A stretch of 64,000 nucleotides of DNA from Gigaspora rosea (taxonomy: Eukaryota > Glomeromycota > Glomeromycetes > Diversisporales > Gigasporaceae). Position 1 is the stretch's first letter. Every line of letters begins with the position of its first letter. Where the stretch lies: positions 1 through 64,000 of the forward strand of contig QKWP01000771.1 of assembly GCA_003550325.1 (NCBI GenBank), read 5' to 3'. The translations under genes and the position numbers were made by a program. Below are positions 35,191-47,065 of this stretch, in pieces. Under the pieces are notes generated by a model. The model made no database searches. It worked only from the letters and a program-made list of their open reading frames with translations, and was not told the DNA's origin.

Positions 35191-37167
35191 GTTGAAATTA
35201 GTATATAGCATATTGGCACAATTCTAGTATAGTAAATATATTAAAAAAAAAAAAGCATGCTAATAAAAAAAATAAAACCTTAAATCTTATAAATAAGTAA
35301 TTATACATTATTATAAGTCTTTTCAGGTTAAGTCTAGTTTTAATGAACTTGAGTCTTGCTAATGTTATACTTATAAAAGCTGGGTTAAATTGCATACATA
35401 TTATACAATGCATTGTGTGTGGTAATATGATTTCAGTGATACGTCATTAGAAGGGGTATTAATCAACTTGTTCGACTCAATTAAATAATCAGGTTTATAA
35501 TAAACAATATACAAGCAGTTCGAGTCAATTAACACTTCTAGTCATTAGAAAAAGATACCAAATTATAATTAAAGAAAGTTTCTTTTAATGCAGATAATTT
35601 ATTTAAAAAATATAATTGCATGTGAAAATCTATAGGGAAAAGAAAATTTGGGGCATTATTGAGCAATTAAATATATATATCTACAGGAAGAATATAAAAT
35701 TTGGTTCTATATTTTTTTCTAATATAAAACTTATAAAATTTATAAAAAAAACGTTTCACCTGAAAAAGTATATTTTCCATAGCTTTTAAACCATCTTGCG
35801 ACTCTAACAATTTAGCAATTCGTATTAACTTTGATGCATTCTAATTAAAATGGCTCAAAGGAATATGGATGGTTCTGAAAAACATAGATTTATTATTGTG
35901 CTTGGTGTAATAACCACAAACAAATATAATACCAGCTGTATATGGGTCCATTGCAGTAGAAAGGGCCGAAACTCGGAAATATATAATTTTGAGAAAATAG
36001 TGTTTATTTTTTCAAACTGATCCGGGTTAATCAAAAATTGTGCGATTTGATTGGTTGTCCATATCGGGTAATCTCGTGACGTACAAGTCATCTAAAAAGT
36101 TTTTTTAAAATATCTTGATTTTTTATTATGCAAACCAATTCCATTTATAATTGAAAAGTATAGCTCGCCTCAAGATTAATCTGAATCTTGAAGAATTCAA
36201 TTTTGATTTTTAGGAGAGTTTGAGCCATTTCTACTGCAACAGTCCTATATGTAAAGCTTGTAATGATGCCCTTGGTTGTGATGAAGCCTTAAATGAAACA
36301 TTTACTAATAAAAAAAATGTTGTAAGAAATCACTTAAAAAAATGCATTTTCATACCAAACTTGGTTTTCAAGAAGCAGTAAACGACTATTGTAACAAGAC
36401 AGATAACGAGGCAGAGAAGAATCTACAAGCTTTGAAAAAACATCCAAATGCTGATGATACATCAGGTAATTTGAAATATTTGAAATTTGCATTCTTAGCT
36501 ATTCAAACAAATAATTTTTTTTTAAAAAAAAAGTTGATAACTGCATGAGCGATATAACCTCTGGTGTTTTCTCAACAACATCTAAATCAACTAAAAAATA
36601 AAGAAAAAGACCATTGAATTCTAGCTCTATATCTAATTCATTGTTAAAGATATTGCCACAAAAGACAAATTAAGATTTGAACGGTTATTGCTTCGAATGA
36701 CAATATCGAATATATAGGCGTTTCATTGGACAACAAATTCAAAAACTAAGAAGTTTTTTAAATTCTTAAATCCAGCAATTAATCTTTCTAGTTGGAGTGT
36801 ATTATCAAATTATATCCTTGATGCTGAGAGAATAAATTATATTAAATCACAAGAGCAAAAATTAAAAGAAGACAGTGTTGGAGTTACCTTGGCTTTTGAC
36901 AGGTGGAAAATATTTTAAATCAACATATTTTTGGTTCATTATTTATTTTGTCATCTGGAGAAGTTTAGATTTGGAAAACAATTGATACTAGTTCAAAAAA
37001 AGAAAGAATGATCAAAATTATTCCTAAAATTGAGAATATGATTAGAGATGCATTGAGTATAGAAGCAAAATTATTAGCAATTGTTTCCAATAGTGTGCCT
37101 GCATATACTGCTACCAGGTAATTGAAAAAAGTAAAAATAAATTTAATAAAATATATCAAATCTTATA

Positions 37168-37303
37168 TAGTCAAACCTATCTAAGCACATCTATAAGTAC
37201 AAAATACTGATCCAAATATATGCTCGATTTCTATAAATGCACTTTGTCTTATTTTCTAAATGCACATTATTACCAAGGGCATGCACTTAAAGAGGTCTAA
37301 TTG
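37168..37303. mobile_element. Degenerate Tc1/pogo-like MITE
   Basis: Left end TAGTCAAACCTATCTAAGCA and right complement ACAATTAGACCTCTTTAAGTG are related to the TIRs at 39251 and 18351. The interior is about 90 bp. The dinucleotide flank is no longer clear. It lies within or next to an intron-like gap of the hAT transposase. Confidence 0.5.
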
Positions 37304-37847
37304 TGTTTACTAGTTTTGGGCTAAATTAATCTCAAAAATCTAAAATATTTGCAATAAGAAATAATTTCACTAGAGCAAAATAATTTGATTCAATCTGCAA
37401 ATTATATAATAATTTTTTTTATTTTGAAGCCCAAAATATTTTGCCATTGTAAAATAATTTTGTCTTGATAAAATATTTCTAATTCACCCAAAACACTAGT
37501 GTTTGTTTTTCATATATTAACTTTAATTATTCCAATAGACGTCAGTTACGATTACATTATTCAAAAATTGCATTCCTTTCTTGTTTCACTCATCAATGCA
37601 ATTTAACTATAGGAGAAATATTCAAAGAATCTGCAGAATTTAAACTTGCAATGAAACAATCAATAAAAATAGTCAGCTATTTTAACAATACATGCTATTT
37701 GTATTTTATTGAAAAGCTTCATAACATACAAAAACAAATATATTCTAAATACTTTACTTTAATTTGTCCAGGTGATACTCATTGGAATTTGTATTGCTAT
37801 TGTTTCAAAAGCCTATCAAAATCTCGTCAAGCTTTAAGGGTTAGTAC

Positions 37848-37942
37848 TAGGGTTTTGCGAGTACTGGGCATGGTACCAATAAAACATAATGCCCACACAC
37901 AGGCACTATATTTTATTGGTACCCAGCACTTGCAAAACCCTA
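37848..37942. mobile_element. 95-bp hairpin MITE in the hAT transposase
   Basis: Arms TAGGGTTTTGCGAGTACTGG and TAGGGTTTTGCAAGTGCTGG, followed inward by GGTACCAATAAAA, are inverted with a short loop. It interrupts the transposase frame just after SRQALR. No clean TSD. Confidence 0.7.
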
Positions 37943-38072
37943 ATTAATCTATATAAAATATTAATTTAAACAAGTGTTTAACCTAAATATTAAAAATTTT
38001 ATAAACTTAGCTACTATATTCGAGTTGCCTTTTGAAAGTTCAGCTTATGAATCCAACAATGAAGAATCGAAT

Positions 38073-38185
38073 CTAGAGTTGTCTGCCATAATTGTTTTTA
38101 ACAAGTTGTAATATTACAACCTATATGTCGTAATATTGCAACCTATATGTCGTAAAGGTTGTAATTAATTATGGCAGACAACTCT
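38073..38185. mobile_element. 113-bp MITE with perfect 8-bp TSD
   Basis: Inverted arms AGAGTTGTCTGCCATAATT lie at both ends. The 8-bp repeat aatcgaat flanks it (38065-38072, 38186-38193), so it is hAT-type. The loop carries three copies of an acctatatgtcgtaa-like unit. It is inserted in the hAT transposase relic. Confidence 0.85.
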
Positions 38186-39250
38186 AATCGAATTAGCATT
38201 CTAATAGTTTAGATGAACTTTATCTTCCACAAAATATAACAGCAATTCTACTTAACAACAATTTTTGGCAATTAATAATGCGATTACATACTTTGCTTCT
38301 TCCTTATTGTGGAGCTCTAAACAAACTACAATCAGATACTGCACGTCTTTATGATGTGCTACAAGCTTTCAGTAGAATTTTGAGAATGTGGGAGGAGTAT
38401 TCAAATCAAAATTTGGCTCAGCATATAATTCTGCAGTTAGAACAAAAATGGAGACAATGGGAACAACCATTACTATTATTAACTTTTCTTTTAAACCTAT
38501 TTATTCATGCTACATGGTTCAATTATAATAATAAAATTTAAACTTTACATATCTAGCTCAATTTGTTACTTACTATTATAAAGCATGGTTTGGACACTGG
38601 CCAATCTGTATTTTGCTTGAACTAGAAGATTATAAAAAGTGTAGATTTCCATTTGACTTCGAAATATATGAACAATTTGAAAAAGAACACTACGATTCTA
38701 GAAATCATCTCTTCTTCAACTAGAGGATTAGGACTATTGACTATATGGTTATTCAGAATATGCGTTAATGCAGCATCTGTAAAGTGACTGTGAAGTTCAA
38801 TGGGATTTCTTCATACTAAGCGTTGCAATTGTCTTCAAGTAAGGTTTTTCTTGGTTTATAGTTTTAAAATTAACTTACTATATTTTTTTTCTATAGAATG
38901 AAAAGTATTAGCTATGAATCAAATTCGTGCTTTCAATTAAATTCTTCTGATTAAAGAAACAAATTAAACTATATTTAACCATTTCAATGCACCTCCTATC
39001 AGTGAAACATCAAATAAATCAAATGAATTAAATACAGATATAGAAGAAGAATATAATGAATTGAATAATAATGAATCACCAAACATAAATAATATTGACG
39101 ATTGGGAAAACCTATTATATGACTGGGAACAAATGCTAATAGATGAAGAAGTTGCTAGATTAGAAGAGAAAGAAGAAGAAGGAGACAATTATAATGGTTA
39201 TTTGAAAGGTGATTTATTAAGTAATTACAAACATCCAGCGGTAGATAATA

Positions 39251-39591
39251 CAGTCAACCCTCCATAAATGCAACCTCTATAAATGCAATACCTTTCTAAA
39301 TGCACATTTTTTTCTATTCCATAAAATGTTATTAGTGCTAAATGCACGTTCTATATTCTGTAAATGCACGTTCTCTTGAATAACATTTTATATCACACTA
39401 ACCTCCCTAAATGCATGTGGCCAATCAAATTTTAGTATTTAAGATAGGTTATATAGTTTGGTAGAAGTTATACAAACTTGATGATCTAATTTTTAAAAGC
39501 TGCAATTTAATTGGCTCTCTCTAAATGCAAACCTCCCTAAATGCACGTTGTAGGCTTGTCCCTATGAGTTGCATTTATGGAGTGTTGACTG
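39251..39591. mobile_element. Tc1/pogo-like MITE (341 bp) with TA TSD
   Basis: Inverted ends CAGTCAACCCTCCATAAATG and CAGTCAACACTCCATAAATG are flanked by TA on both sides (39249-39250, 39592-39593). The interior repeats ctaaatgcacgtt several times. It splits the C-terminal region of the hAT transposase. Ends starting CAGT and TA targets fit the Tc1/mariner/pogo group. Confidence 0.88.
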
Positions 39592-40429
39592 TAGAGCAAT
39601 ATGGGAACTAAGTAGTATCTTCAATGTGCAATTTCAAAAACTATATTATATTGATACTGATAGGTAGGTTTTATTTCTAAATACCTCTCTTTTATTAATG
39701 GCTATTACCTCATTACACATGATTCCTGTTAATTAAACTTATGATATATTTGTCTTATAGCAACACTTAAAGACCTCTCTTATTAGTAGTTGATAGTAAG
39801 GAAGACCTCAACGTAATAATTCATATAGGAGAATCCCAAATTCTAAAACATTTTGAGCGTATTTGGCAGTTTTAAGATATAGGTCATGTGATATTAAATA
39901 ATTGGACTTCAAATTTTAATATATATATTCTGTGTTGAAATAAAATTTTATATTTTAAAACTTTACCTATTTATATAAATTATATATAGTTATAGTTATT
40001 TTAAATCGAACATTAAGCAAGTATAAATATGATTTAAAAAAAAGAAAAAAAATTTAAAATGCACATCTATATTCTGATTATAAATAGAGATTAGAATTTA
40101 CTGAATCGTTGAAGGGTCTTTAGAACTTGAATAACAATGCATATGTTGTAATAGATTGATGATATTAGAAGAACTTTAATAAAAGAACATTAATAAATAT
40201 TATAATACATACTGTATAACAAAAGTCATTCTTATTAAAGTCATATGTAATATGTGCATTTTTATTGGTTAATGCAGCTTGCTATTTACGCATTTTTATT
40301 GGATAATATAATATATATTCCAGTAGTAAAATTCTTCCTGTGAGAATTTTCACTGAAACTACTGGAAGACTAGAAGAGTCTGGAATTCCAGTGGCGTTCC
40401 AGAATTCCAGTGACAATACTGGACTTAGG

Positions 40430-40715
40430 GAAGTTGGTAAGTTGCACTCCAAGTAGCAGGTCTAGAGTTCAAATTCCACTGGTGATGCTTTGAAAATAGA
40501 CCTGTGTTCTAATAACTGCTTTTTATTGATCGGTTTGGTATATTACCTGTAGCTTTGGTATACTATCTTGAATGAGAGCTTTTGGGCTTAGTTGTGTATC
40601 ATTACATAGACAAATCCAAGAAACTGGAGAAACAAAAACCTATTTGGCAAGTCCCAAATAAGGAGTAGTAAAGATCTTTGATAGTGCTACCAAAAACTGG
40701 ATTATTGGAAACCGG
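40430..40715 (+). repeat. tRNA-like SINE head, interrupted
   Basis: From 40430 the sequence reads gaagttggtaagttgc (A-box-like) then agagttcaaattcc at about 40468 (B-box-like), spaced as in tRNA-derived SINEs. Its 5' end continues on the far side of the hAT insertion (gagggtgatgactta, 33432-33446). The 3' part is interrupted by the LTR element at 40716. The T-arm stem is poor, so this is not a functional tRNA gene. Confidence 0.4.
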
Positions 40716-41469
40716 TGTTACCCCTGTAACTTAAAATTTTTATCTCTCCTGCTTTATTTGATTGATCATCATTACATTCAATCATCCTTAAACCTTTCAA
40801 CTGTACCTCCATAACACATATTGCTCCTATTACCTTATTTAGATATTCTTAGTAATATAAACATTTGACGCATTACAACAGCTTTACTTAATTATAAAAT
40901 GAATTATTCTTTCGCCATTGCTTTTGTATGCAGATTAATTATGTACAAATTATTATTGCTTCGTTCAGGGACGAGCGAACATAAAGTATTTAAATATTAT
41001 CCTCTCACCTTCATGCCAAGGAACCGTATGATTAAGTTTATAGGTGTTAAAAGAATATTAGCATGTAATTAGAAATGCGTTTGTGCATATCTCAAGGACG
41101 AATTGATTGTGTAAGACGGAAGGAAGTTAAGCTAACAATTGTGTAGTTTAATTAATTATGTATATTGAACATGTATATAAGTACGATATGTTTGCTTTAT
41201 CATATATAATTAATTAGATATGACATTAGAGAAGATGTATGCCCTTTGAACCCTTCTTCTAATAAAGATATTTCTCACTAATCATCCCCACTAGTAAATC
41301 GCTTGTCTTACTGCGCATTTACCATGAATATACATTAATCATCAGAATCTTAAGTTTCATCTTGATAACCAGTGTTGCTTCTAAAAGTGTGACCATGACC
41401 CGAAGAAAACCTAATCCCAGTTCACTATCGGAGTTAATAAATAATGCACTCCCAAAACCGATGGTGACA
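40716..41469 (+). repeat. 5' LTR
   Basis: This 754-bp direct repeat has TGT...ACA borders. It contains aataaagatatttctcac, a possible poly-A signal region, at about 41261, and a start-like ATGACCCGAAG near its 3' end (41395). Confidence 0.85.
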
Positions 41470-42557
41470 AGTGGTGCTGATTGTGTAAATGATGGGTTAC
41501 CCACACGTCTTCAAACTATGAACTATACACGCTTGCCAGTTTTTAGACTCTCGTCCCCTTACATTAGTTCAAATATATCTTTGAAACTAAAACAATAACC
41601 ATCTGAAATTTCTTGTCTATGAACTCATCTACTTGTCTGATTACTTATAGAATACTTCTGACTTTTCTAGATTTGACCTCGACCCTATTTGCTAAATTAG
41701 ACTACAAGACCCTTACATTTTCCTACTATATCATCTTAATGTTCACAAGTCAGTTAATACCAACTTCTAGTCAAAGAAAATGATGAAAAGAAAATACTGC
41801 CTTTGTAATCACTACCAACAACAAGGACATCACGTTGCTCACCTTTCTTGACACATTTGATGAAAATTGGGCCTCCACTTAAAAAGAACCATCACGATGA
41901 AGAAACCAAGTACGATGACTTGAAGTGCAATGATAAAAAAAATTTGGATAGTAAATTTCAAACTTTTATTTTTTTGTGTTTGTAAATTGTTGCTAATTCG
42001 AGGAACTACAAGTCATGAATATAGCCTGGTACTGGCGGGAATGAGTACTGTGCAGGAGAAGAATCAGCAATGAAATTTTTTGTTTGACTTTTTGTTTAGA
42101 TGAATCTGCCTATAAGTCGTATACATCTGCGCGAAAATTAGAATTTTGTTTTTTCTTGAAATTTTGTATTTTTTTTCTTTTATTGTTGTAAATCTAAAGT
42201 TTATTATAAATCGAAGCTAGGAAGATACAATCACGTACCCTTCGAATGCTAGGGCTAAAAGAATTCTATTGCATACTTCTTAGTATGAATTAACATTGAG
42301 ATACAAAAGTAGATGTAAAGCATTTACTTATTTTCAAATTACTTCGTATTTGAAATTTTTTTTGCTCTAACTTTAAAGATTTCTTTAATATTTTTCGGAT
42401 GAAAACCATGGATTAAGTGGTAGACTTGATCTGAAAATTTCAAAATTCTGTGGATTAATTTTTTTGAATGCAATGTGTTTGTAGGCATTTCAAAACCGAA
42501 GGAACCTTTGTATTTTTAAAGTTTCTCGCAGAAGCTTGAAAAATAAGAAGAAGAGTC

Positions 42558-43322
42558 TGTTACCCCTGTAACTTAACATTTTTATCTCCCCTGCATTATT
42601 TGATCGATCATTGTTATATTCGATCATTCTTAAACTTTTTTCAATTGTACCTCTGTAACACATGTTGCTCCTATTACCTTATTTAGATATTCTTAGTAAT
42701 ATAAACATTCGATGCATCACAATAGCTTTACTTAATCATAGAACGAATTATTCTTTTCTCTTATCACGCCATTGCTTTTGTACACAGATTAATTATGTAC
42801 AAATTATTATTGCTTCATTCAGGGATGAGCGAACATGAAGCATTTAAATATTATCGTCTCGCCCTCATGCCAAGGAATCATATGATTAAGTTTATAGGTA
42901 TTAAAAGAATATTAGCATGTAATTAGAAATGCGTTTGTGCATATCTCAAGAACGAATTGATTGTGTAAGACAGAAGAAAGTTAAGCTGACAATTGTGCAG
43001 TTTAATTAATTATGTATATCGAATATGTATATAAGTACAATATGTTCGCTCTATCATGTATAATTAATTAGATATGACATTAGAGAAGATGTATACCCTT
43101 TGAACCCTTCTTCTAATAAAGAGATTTCTCACTAATCATCCCACTAGTAAATTGCTTGTTTTAATGCGCATTTACCATGAATATACATTAATCATCAGAA
43201 TCTTGAATTTTATCTCGATAACTAGTGTTGCTTCTAAAAGTATGACTATGACCCAAAGGAAACCTAACCCTAGTTCACTATTGAAGTTAATAAATGATGC
43301 TTTCCCAAAACCGATAGTGACA
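42558..43322 (+). repeat. 3' LTR
   Basis: This 765-bp repeat matches the 5' LTR from TGTTACCCC to GTGACA with scattered substitutions and a few small indels, for example an extra ctcttatcacg near 42760. Confidence 0.85.
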
Positions 43323-44669
43323 CCAGAACCAGAGAACTGAACATTATGACCTTCAGAGGAGAGGGTTCACCAACCTGGCTACCTGAGTCTCACTAGAGAA
43401 AAAGGACCTATGTTTTGGAAGTAGGTACCAGGGGAAAAAAAACTATAATAGCACCTAATGCGTAGATCAACCCTTCTGAGCTAACTAGCTTGGAACAAAC
43501 TTTACAAGGGCAATGTAGATAATATTGCAAATTACTGAAAACCACAATAGTTATATATTGTGGGACATATTTTTGTAAGTGGTTAGCAATTTCTATGAGG
43601 GTAAAGTAGCTCAAAGGTTAGTGGCTATTGAGAATAACCTAAAAAAGGCCATAATATATATGGCTTATAGATAAATAGTAATAGAAAAAGTATGGGTAGC
43701 AGAGAGGACTTTTGTATTTTTTGGAAATGCATGGGTCTGATCATGGGGTAGATGACCAATTATAAAACAGTTTTTTATCCATGTGATACACTTTTAATGA
43801 AAACAAATAGACATATTACAATTTCTTTTGTAACTTCGAAGCAAACTAACTTGCATTGTAAATGAATAAAACTATTCACTCAGATTAAAATATAGCTTAT
43901 AAACACAAGAGCTTTATTAAAAACTTTCTTATAACAAGTTACATGCCCTTTATTCCCATTTTTTATACTTCACCTATAATTAACAAAACTATACTATTGC
44001 ATATATAAAATGAATCAAATGTCTTATAGAGAATACATATAACTTTCGAAAACAGTCTATATAAATTTATAAATAAAAAAAAAAGTTAATTATTTAGAGA
44101 CAAAAAAAAAACAAAAAAAATGACGTTAAAAGTTTATAAATTAAGCAATACAATATATTTTTATTACTTTCTCCTATATGGTAGACAATACTTCAACTCT
44201 TAGTATATTTATTTATATTGCGTGATTTGGCATGATTCACTGTGATTTAACAAAGAGACGCTTGCTAGGAAGTTCTTTTGTTAATAAAGTGTTGTATCTA
44301 TTGTTATTTTTTTTTAAGTTTGCTTAGATCTAAAAAATTCAGGTTTTACAGTACTACGACATATAAATACTTGTAAAATGTCAATCCCAGAAATTATCAA
44401 AAACAAAAGTCTCTGCTAGCATGGGTCAGAGAGTTTAAATAGACAAGTCCCGTAGTTGGTCTGCAGGTATAGCAGCTAGTGTAGAACCTTTAGATGGACT
44501 ACTTAAATTAGGCACCAAAAGTACATGTATGGCTAGTTGTATACTTATTCATATGACAATTATTACAAATATTTAATAAAAACTATTAGTCAAAGTAGAT
44601 AGCCATAAAAAAAAAAAAACTAAAAATCAAAATAAGTGATTAAATCAAAATAAAATATATGTAAAAATG
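43323..44669. other. Non-coding stretch, repeats only
   Basis: The first part (43323-43640) is likely the host sequence interrupted by the LTR element; the rest is AT-rich. No domain is recognisable in any frame. GC-richer blocks at 43330-43500 and 44400-44530 may be retroposon pieces. Confidence 0.4.
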
Positions 44670-44879
44670 GGCTGTTTCTATTGTCTGTACATATATATGT
44701 TAAATATATAGTTAAAATTTTAATTTAATTAAATTAGTAGTTGTTAAAATATAAATTTTAAATATTTAATAATAGAAAAATCCTATGTGCCACCCTGGGT
44801 AGGCTAAAATTTTTTTGCCACCCCTACCAACAGATTGGCCAATCAGTTAAGTTTTTATTATTTATTTTTTTTTAAATTA

Positions 44880-45840
44880 GATCTTTTTTTTATTTATATT
44901 TACTGCTGCTTCTCTTTCTTTTGGGTGTGATTTTGCTATTGGAGCCATTGTTACTGAAGGTTTCAGGTAGTTTTTTTGTTTTGGTGCATGATTTTTTTTC
45001 TTATATATTTACTGCAGCTTCTTTTTCTTGATTTCACTGTTAGAGCTATCATTACTAGAGTTATTGGAGTCACCGTTTTTTCGTCTTGGTACATTTTTTT
45101 TTCTTTTATATTTATTGCTACTTTTCTTTCTTGATTTCACTGTTAGAGCCATTGTTACTTAAGTTATTGGAGTTGTTGTTTTCTTTGTCTTGGGGCAGGT
45201 TTTTTTTCTTATATGTTTGCTTCTCTTTCTTTTGAGTATAATTTCACTGTTAGAGCTATCGTTGCTAGAGGTTTTATGTAAGTTTTTCTTTTATTTTGGT
45301 ATCAATTTTTTTTCTTATATATTTACTGCTGCTTTTCTTTCTTCTGGGTTTGATTTTACTGTTGGAGCTATCATTACTAAAGTACTGTTTTCTTTATTTT
45401 GGGAGTGGTTTTTTTCTTATATATTTGCTTATCTTTTTTCTGTGTGTTTTTGCAGGTTTTGGATAAGTTTTTTGTCTTTTGTATCATTTTTTATTTTTTT
45501 TTATATATTTACTGCTACTTTTCTTTCTTTCGAGCATTATTTTACCATTGGAGCCATTGTTACTTGAGGTTTTTTCAGATAGGTTTTCATCTTGGTGACA
45601 GTTTTTTTTCTTATATATTTGTTCTCTTTCTTCAGGGTTTGATTTCACTGCTTGAGCTGTTGTTACTGGAGTTATTGGAGTTGCTGTTTCTTCTTCTTGG
45701 GGCGAGAGATTTTTTTTCTTATATATTTACTTTTTTTTATTTTGGGTATGATTTTGCCATTGGAACCATCATTACTGGAGTTATTGGAGTCACTATTTTT
45801 GGTGTAGCATCATCATGGAGTTGTCATGCTGTTGACGTTT
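44880..45840. repeat. Minisatellite, about 8 units of roughly 105 bp
   Basis: The core ctgttagagccattgttact (variants) recurs at about 44937, 45038, 45140, 45248, 45359, 45545, 45648 and 45757. Each is preceded by tttttttcttatatatttactgc, and several are followed by gagttattggagt. Spacing is 101-111 bp except one 186-bp gap where a unit is partly lost. Confidence 0.88.
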
Positions 45841-45856
45841 TATTGTAATTGTCTGT

Positions 45857-46215
45857 AGAGGTCTGATTTGTTCAAAAAATAAGTATTTGAATATTCATTC
45901 GTTTAATATTTTATTATTCAAATATTTATTCAAAAATTTTGAATGAATATTTAAATATTCACTGAATATTTATTGAATATTAAATATATTTCAATTTTAA
46001 AAAATTATATAACTATCTTACTTAAATTAGCCAATAAAATTGCAAATAAATTATTAAAAAATAAAATAAAATTATAAAATTATATATATATATTCAATGA
46101 ATATTCAATGAATTTATTCAGTAAAATTTTAAATATTCGAATATTTATTCAGTGAAAAATTATATTTTCGAATCAGTAAATATTTAGTGAATTTTATTTA
46201 TCAAGTCAGACCTCT
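45857..46215. mobile_element. MITE (359 bp) with perfect 10-bp TSD
   Basis: Ends AGAGGTCTGATTTG and AGAGGTCTGACTTG are inverted. The 10-bp repeat aattgtctgt flanks it (45847-45856, 46216-46225). A 9-11 bp TSD points to the Mutator (MULE) superfamily. The interior is rich in gaatatt units that pair with each other. Confidence 0.88.
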
Positions 46216-46601
46216 AATTGTCTGTTTATTGTTCATTTTTGTTAGGAATTTTTTGTGGCAGTGTAATGTATTTTTTACTATAAGTAAATTTGTGGTAATA
46301 TGGTTTTGTATTTTTTTTCTTTTATTTTTTATAAATAAATTTGATAAATTCAATAATATAGTTTCATCACTTTTTTTTAATAAATAAATTTGGTAATACA
46401 ATTCTGTTATTTGTTATGCTTTTATTACATTTTTTATTTTATTTTTTATTTATTACATAATATTTTTTTATTAAAAAAATAAGTACATGTGATCGAATTT
46501 GATTGGCTGATCACTGGGGTTACAAAAATAATTTGCCACCTGGGGTGGCATATAAATAACTCCTTAATAATAATTACTATATATAAAACTACTATATATA
46601 G

Positions 46602-46880
46602 GGGATGGCTAAAGCTATGTACCCACATGATTTTTTGAAATTTTAGGATAAAAGCCTGTTAAGCATTAGGGACGGGGTTAGGATTAGGATAGACATATAG
46701 GTAAAATTGCCTTCCTGGTATTTTTATTAATGGCCCAAAACAGGTTTGAACTTTCGTTTTTATGTTCTTGCACTTTTTTTGTTTTCTTCGGGCTGATCTG
46801 TATAAACAAAATTTTGTGACTACTCCAGTTGGTTGATTTATACAAAAATATCGCGTGGATACATCATATGAGCTGATTTT
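46602..46880. mobile_element. GGATGGCTAAAGCCATG MITE, copy 1
   Basis: The left end GGGATGGCTAAAGCTATGTA, the interior cattagggacggggttagg and the block gcccaaaacaggtttgaac match, in inverted orientation, the copy at 58839-59129. The right end (catcatatgagctg) is degenerate. An antisense 81-codon frame here is a shadow. Confidence 0.7.
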
Positions 46881-47009
46881 TACTGATTTATGTGATATTT
46901 TCAAATGATCTCCCTAATTTTGTATGACAGAATTTGCTAATCACACCAATCAGATTTATTTATGTGATAATTAATTTTGTTTTTTTTTGTTTTTTTAACT
47001 CAAATATAA

Positions 47010-47065
47010 GTTCACTATGAGTCTACCATGAGTTTACTATGAGTTTACCATGAGTTTTTGTAGGT
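47010..47065. repeat. 12-bp tandem repeat (agtttaccatg)
   Basis: Four to five units of gagtttaccatg/gagtttactatg are in tandem. No other feature. Confidence 0.75.

Larger units (their letters stand above)
36200..39665 (+). pseudogene. hAT transposase with BED finger, broken
   Basis: In order: a BED finger (YCNSPICKACNDALG...HLKKC, about 36228-36345); LNPAINLSSWSVLSN and GVTLAFDRW (first catalytic Asp, about 36890); an IWKTID block, then LAIVSNSVPAYTATR, where hAT proteins have Asp at the SN position; CFTHQCNLTIGEIFKES (37590-37630); GDTHWN (37773); NKLQSDTARLYDVL and EQKWRQWEQPLLLL (38280-38480); then the dimerisation region CVNAASV..L.SSMGFLHT with the Glu-Arg pair replaced, and an acidic tail (39001-39267). 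Numerous stops and frameshifts occur. Insertions interrupt it at 37168-37303 (possibly intronic), 37848-37942, 38073-38185 and 39251-39591; after the last, coding similarity resumes (IWELSSIFNVQFQ). The enzyme would cut and paste the surrounding element; this copy cannot. Confidence 0.85.
33450..40421 (+). mobile_element. Full-length hAT transposon (6.97 kb), inactive
   Basis: The inverted ends are CAGTGATGTTCACTGGAAT (left) and CAGTATTGTCACTGGAAT (right, read inward), followed by subterminal arrays of CTGGAA/TTCCAG on both sides (33450-33610 and about 40320-40421). The flanking 8-mers gacttaga (33442-33449) and gacttagg (40422-40429) match at 7 of 8, the TSD length of hAT elements. The transposase relic (36200-39665) lies inside and on the plus strand. 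The interior also contains a tandem duplication (about 34.0-35.2 kb) and several later MITE insertions. Both sides of the insertion appear to join a tRNA-like SINE head at 40430. Confidence 0.8.
40716..43322 (+). mobile_element. Non-autonomous LTR retrotransposon
   Basis: Two direct LTRs, 40716-41469 (754 bp) and 42558-43322 (765 bp), begin TGTTACCCCTGTAAC and end GTGACA. Directly after the 5' LTR comes TGGTGCTGATTG (41472), a plausible primer-binding site. Just before the 3' LTR is a purine tract, aaataagaagaagag (42541-42555). The 1.1-kb interior lacks protease, reverse transcriptase and integrase; one stretch near 41787 reads KYCLCNHYQQQGHHVAH, a decayed zinc-knuckle-like gag piece. A short gag-like frame (MTRRKPNPSSLSELINNALPKP) lies at the end of each LTR. 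The LTRs differ at many positions, so insertion is not recent. No clear TSD (accgg / ccaga). Confidence 0.85.
44784..46554. mobile_element. TATGTGCCACCC TIR element with internal minisatellite
   Basis: The left end TATGTGCCACCCTGGG and right complement TATATGCCACCCCAGG are inverted, followed by ggcaaatt/tttgccacc and gattggccaatcag/gatcagccaatca on each side. The interior is mainly a tandem array (44880-45840) and a nested MITE (45857-46215). No clear TSD. Long plus-strand Phe/Leu-rich frames at 45190-45848 are shadows of the array. Confidence 0.65.

Noticed and set aside
40440..40500. A genuine tRNA gene
   Set aside because: A- and B-box-like motifs exist but the acceptor and T-arm stems do not pair; it is better explained as a SINE head.
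32124..44687. A single 12.6-kb element bounded by inverted CAGACAATAGAAACAGCC
   Set aside because: The inverted motifs are parts of two copies of a larger dispersed repeat whose homology continues outside these points, and separate, better-defined elements lie between them.
45190..45848. Phe/Leu-rich frames of 125 and 149 codons resembling membrane proteins
   Set aside because: They are translations of the T-rich 105-bp minisatellite inside a TIR element; there is no start context or conservation across units.
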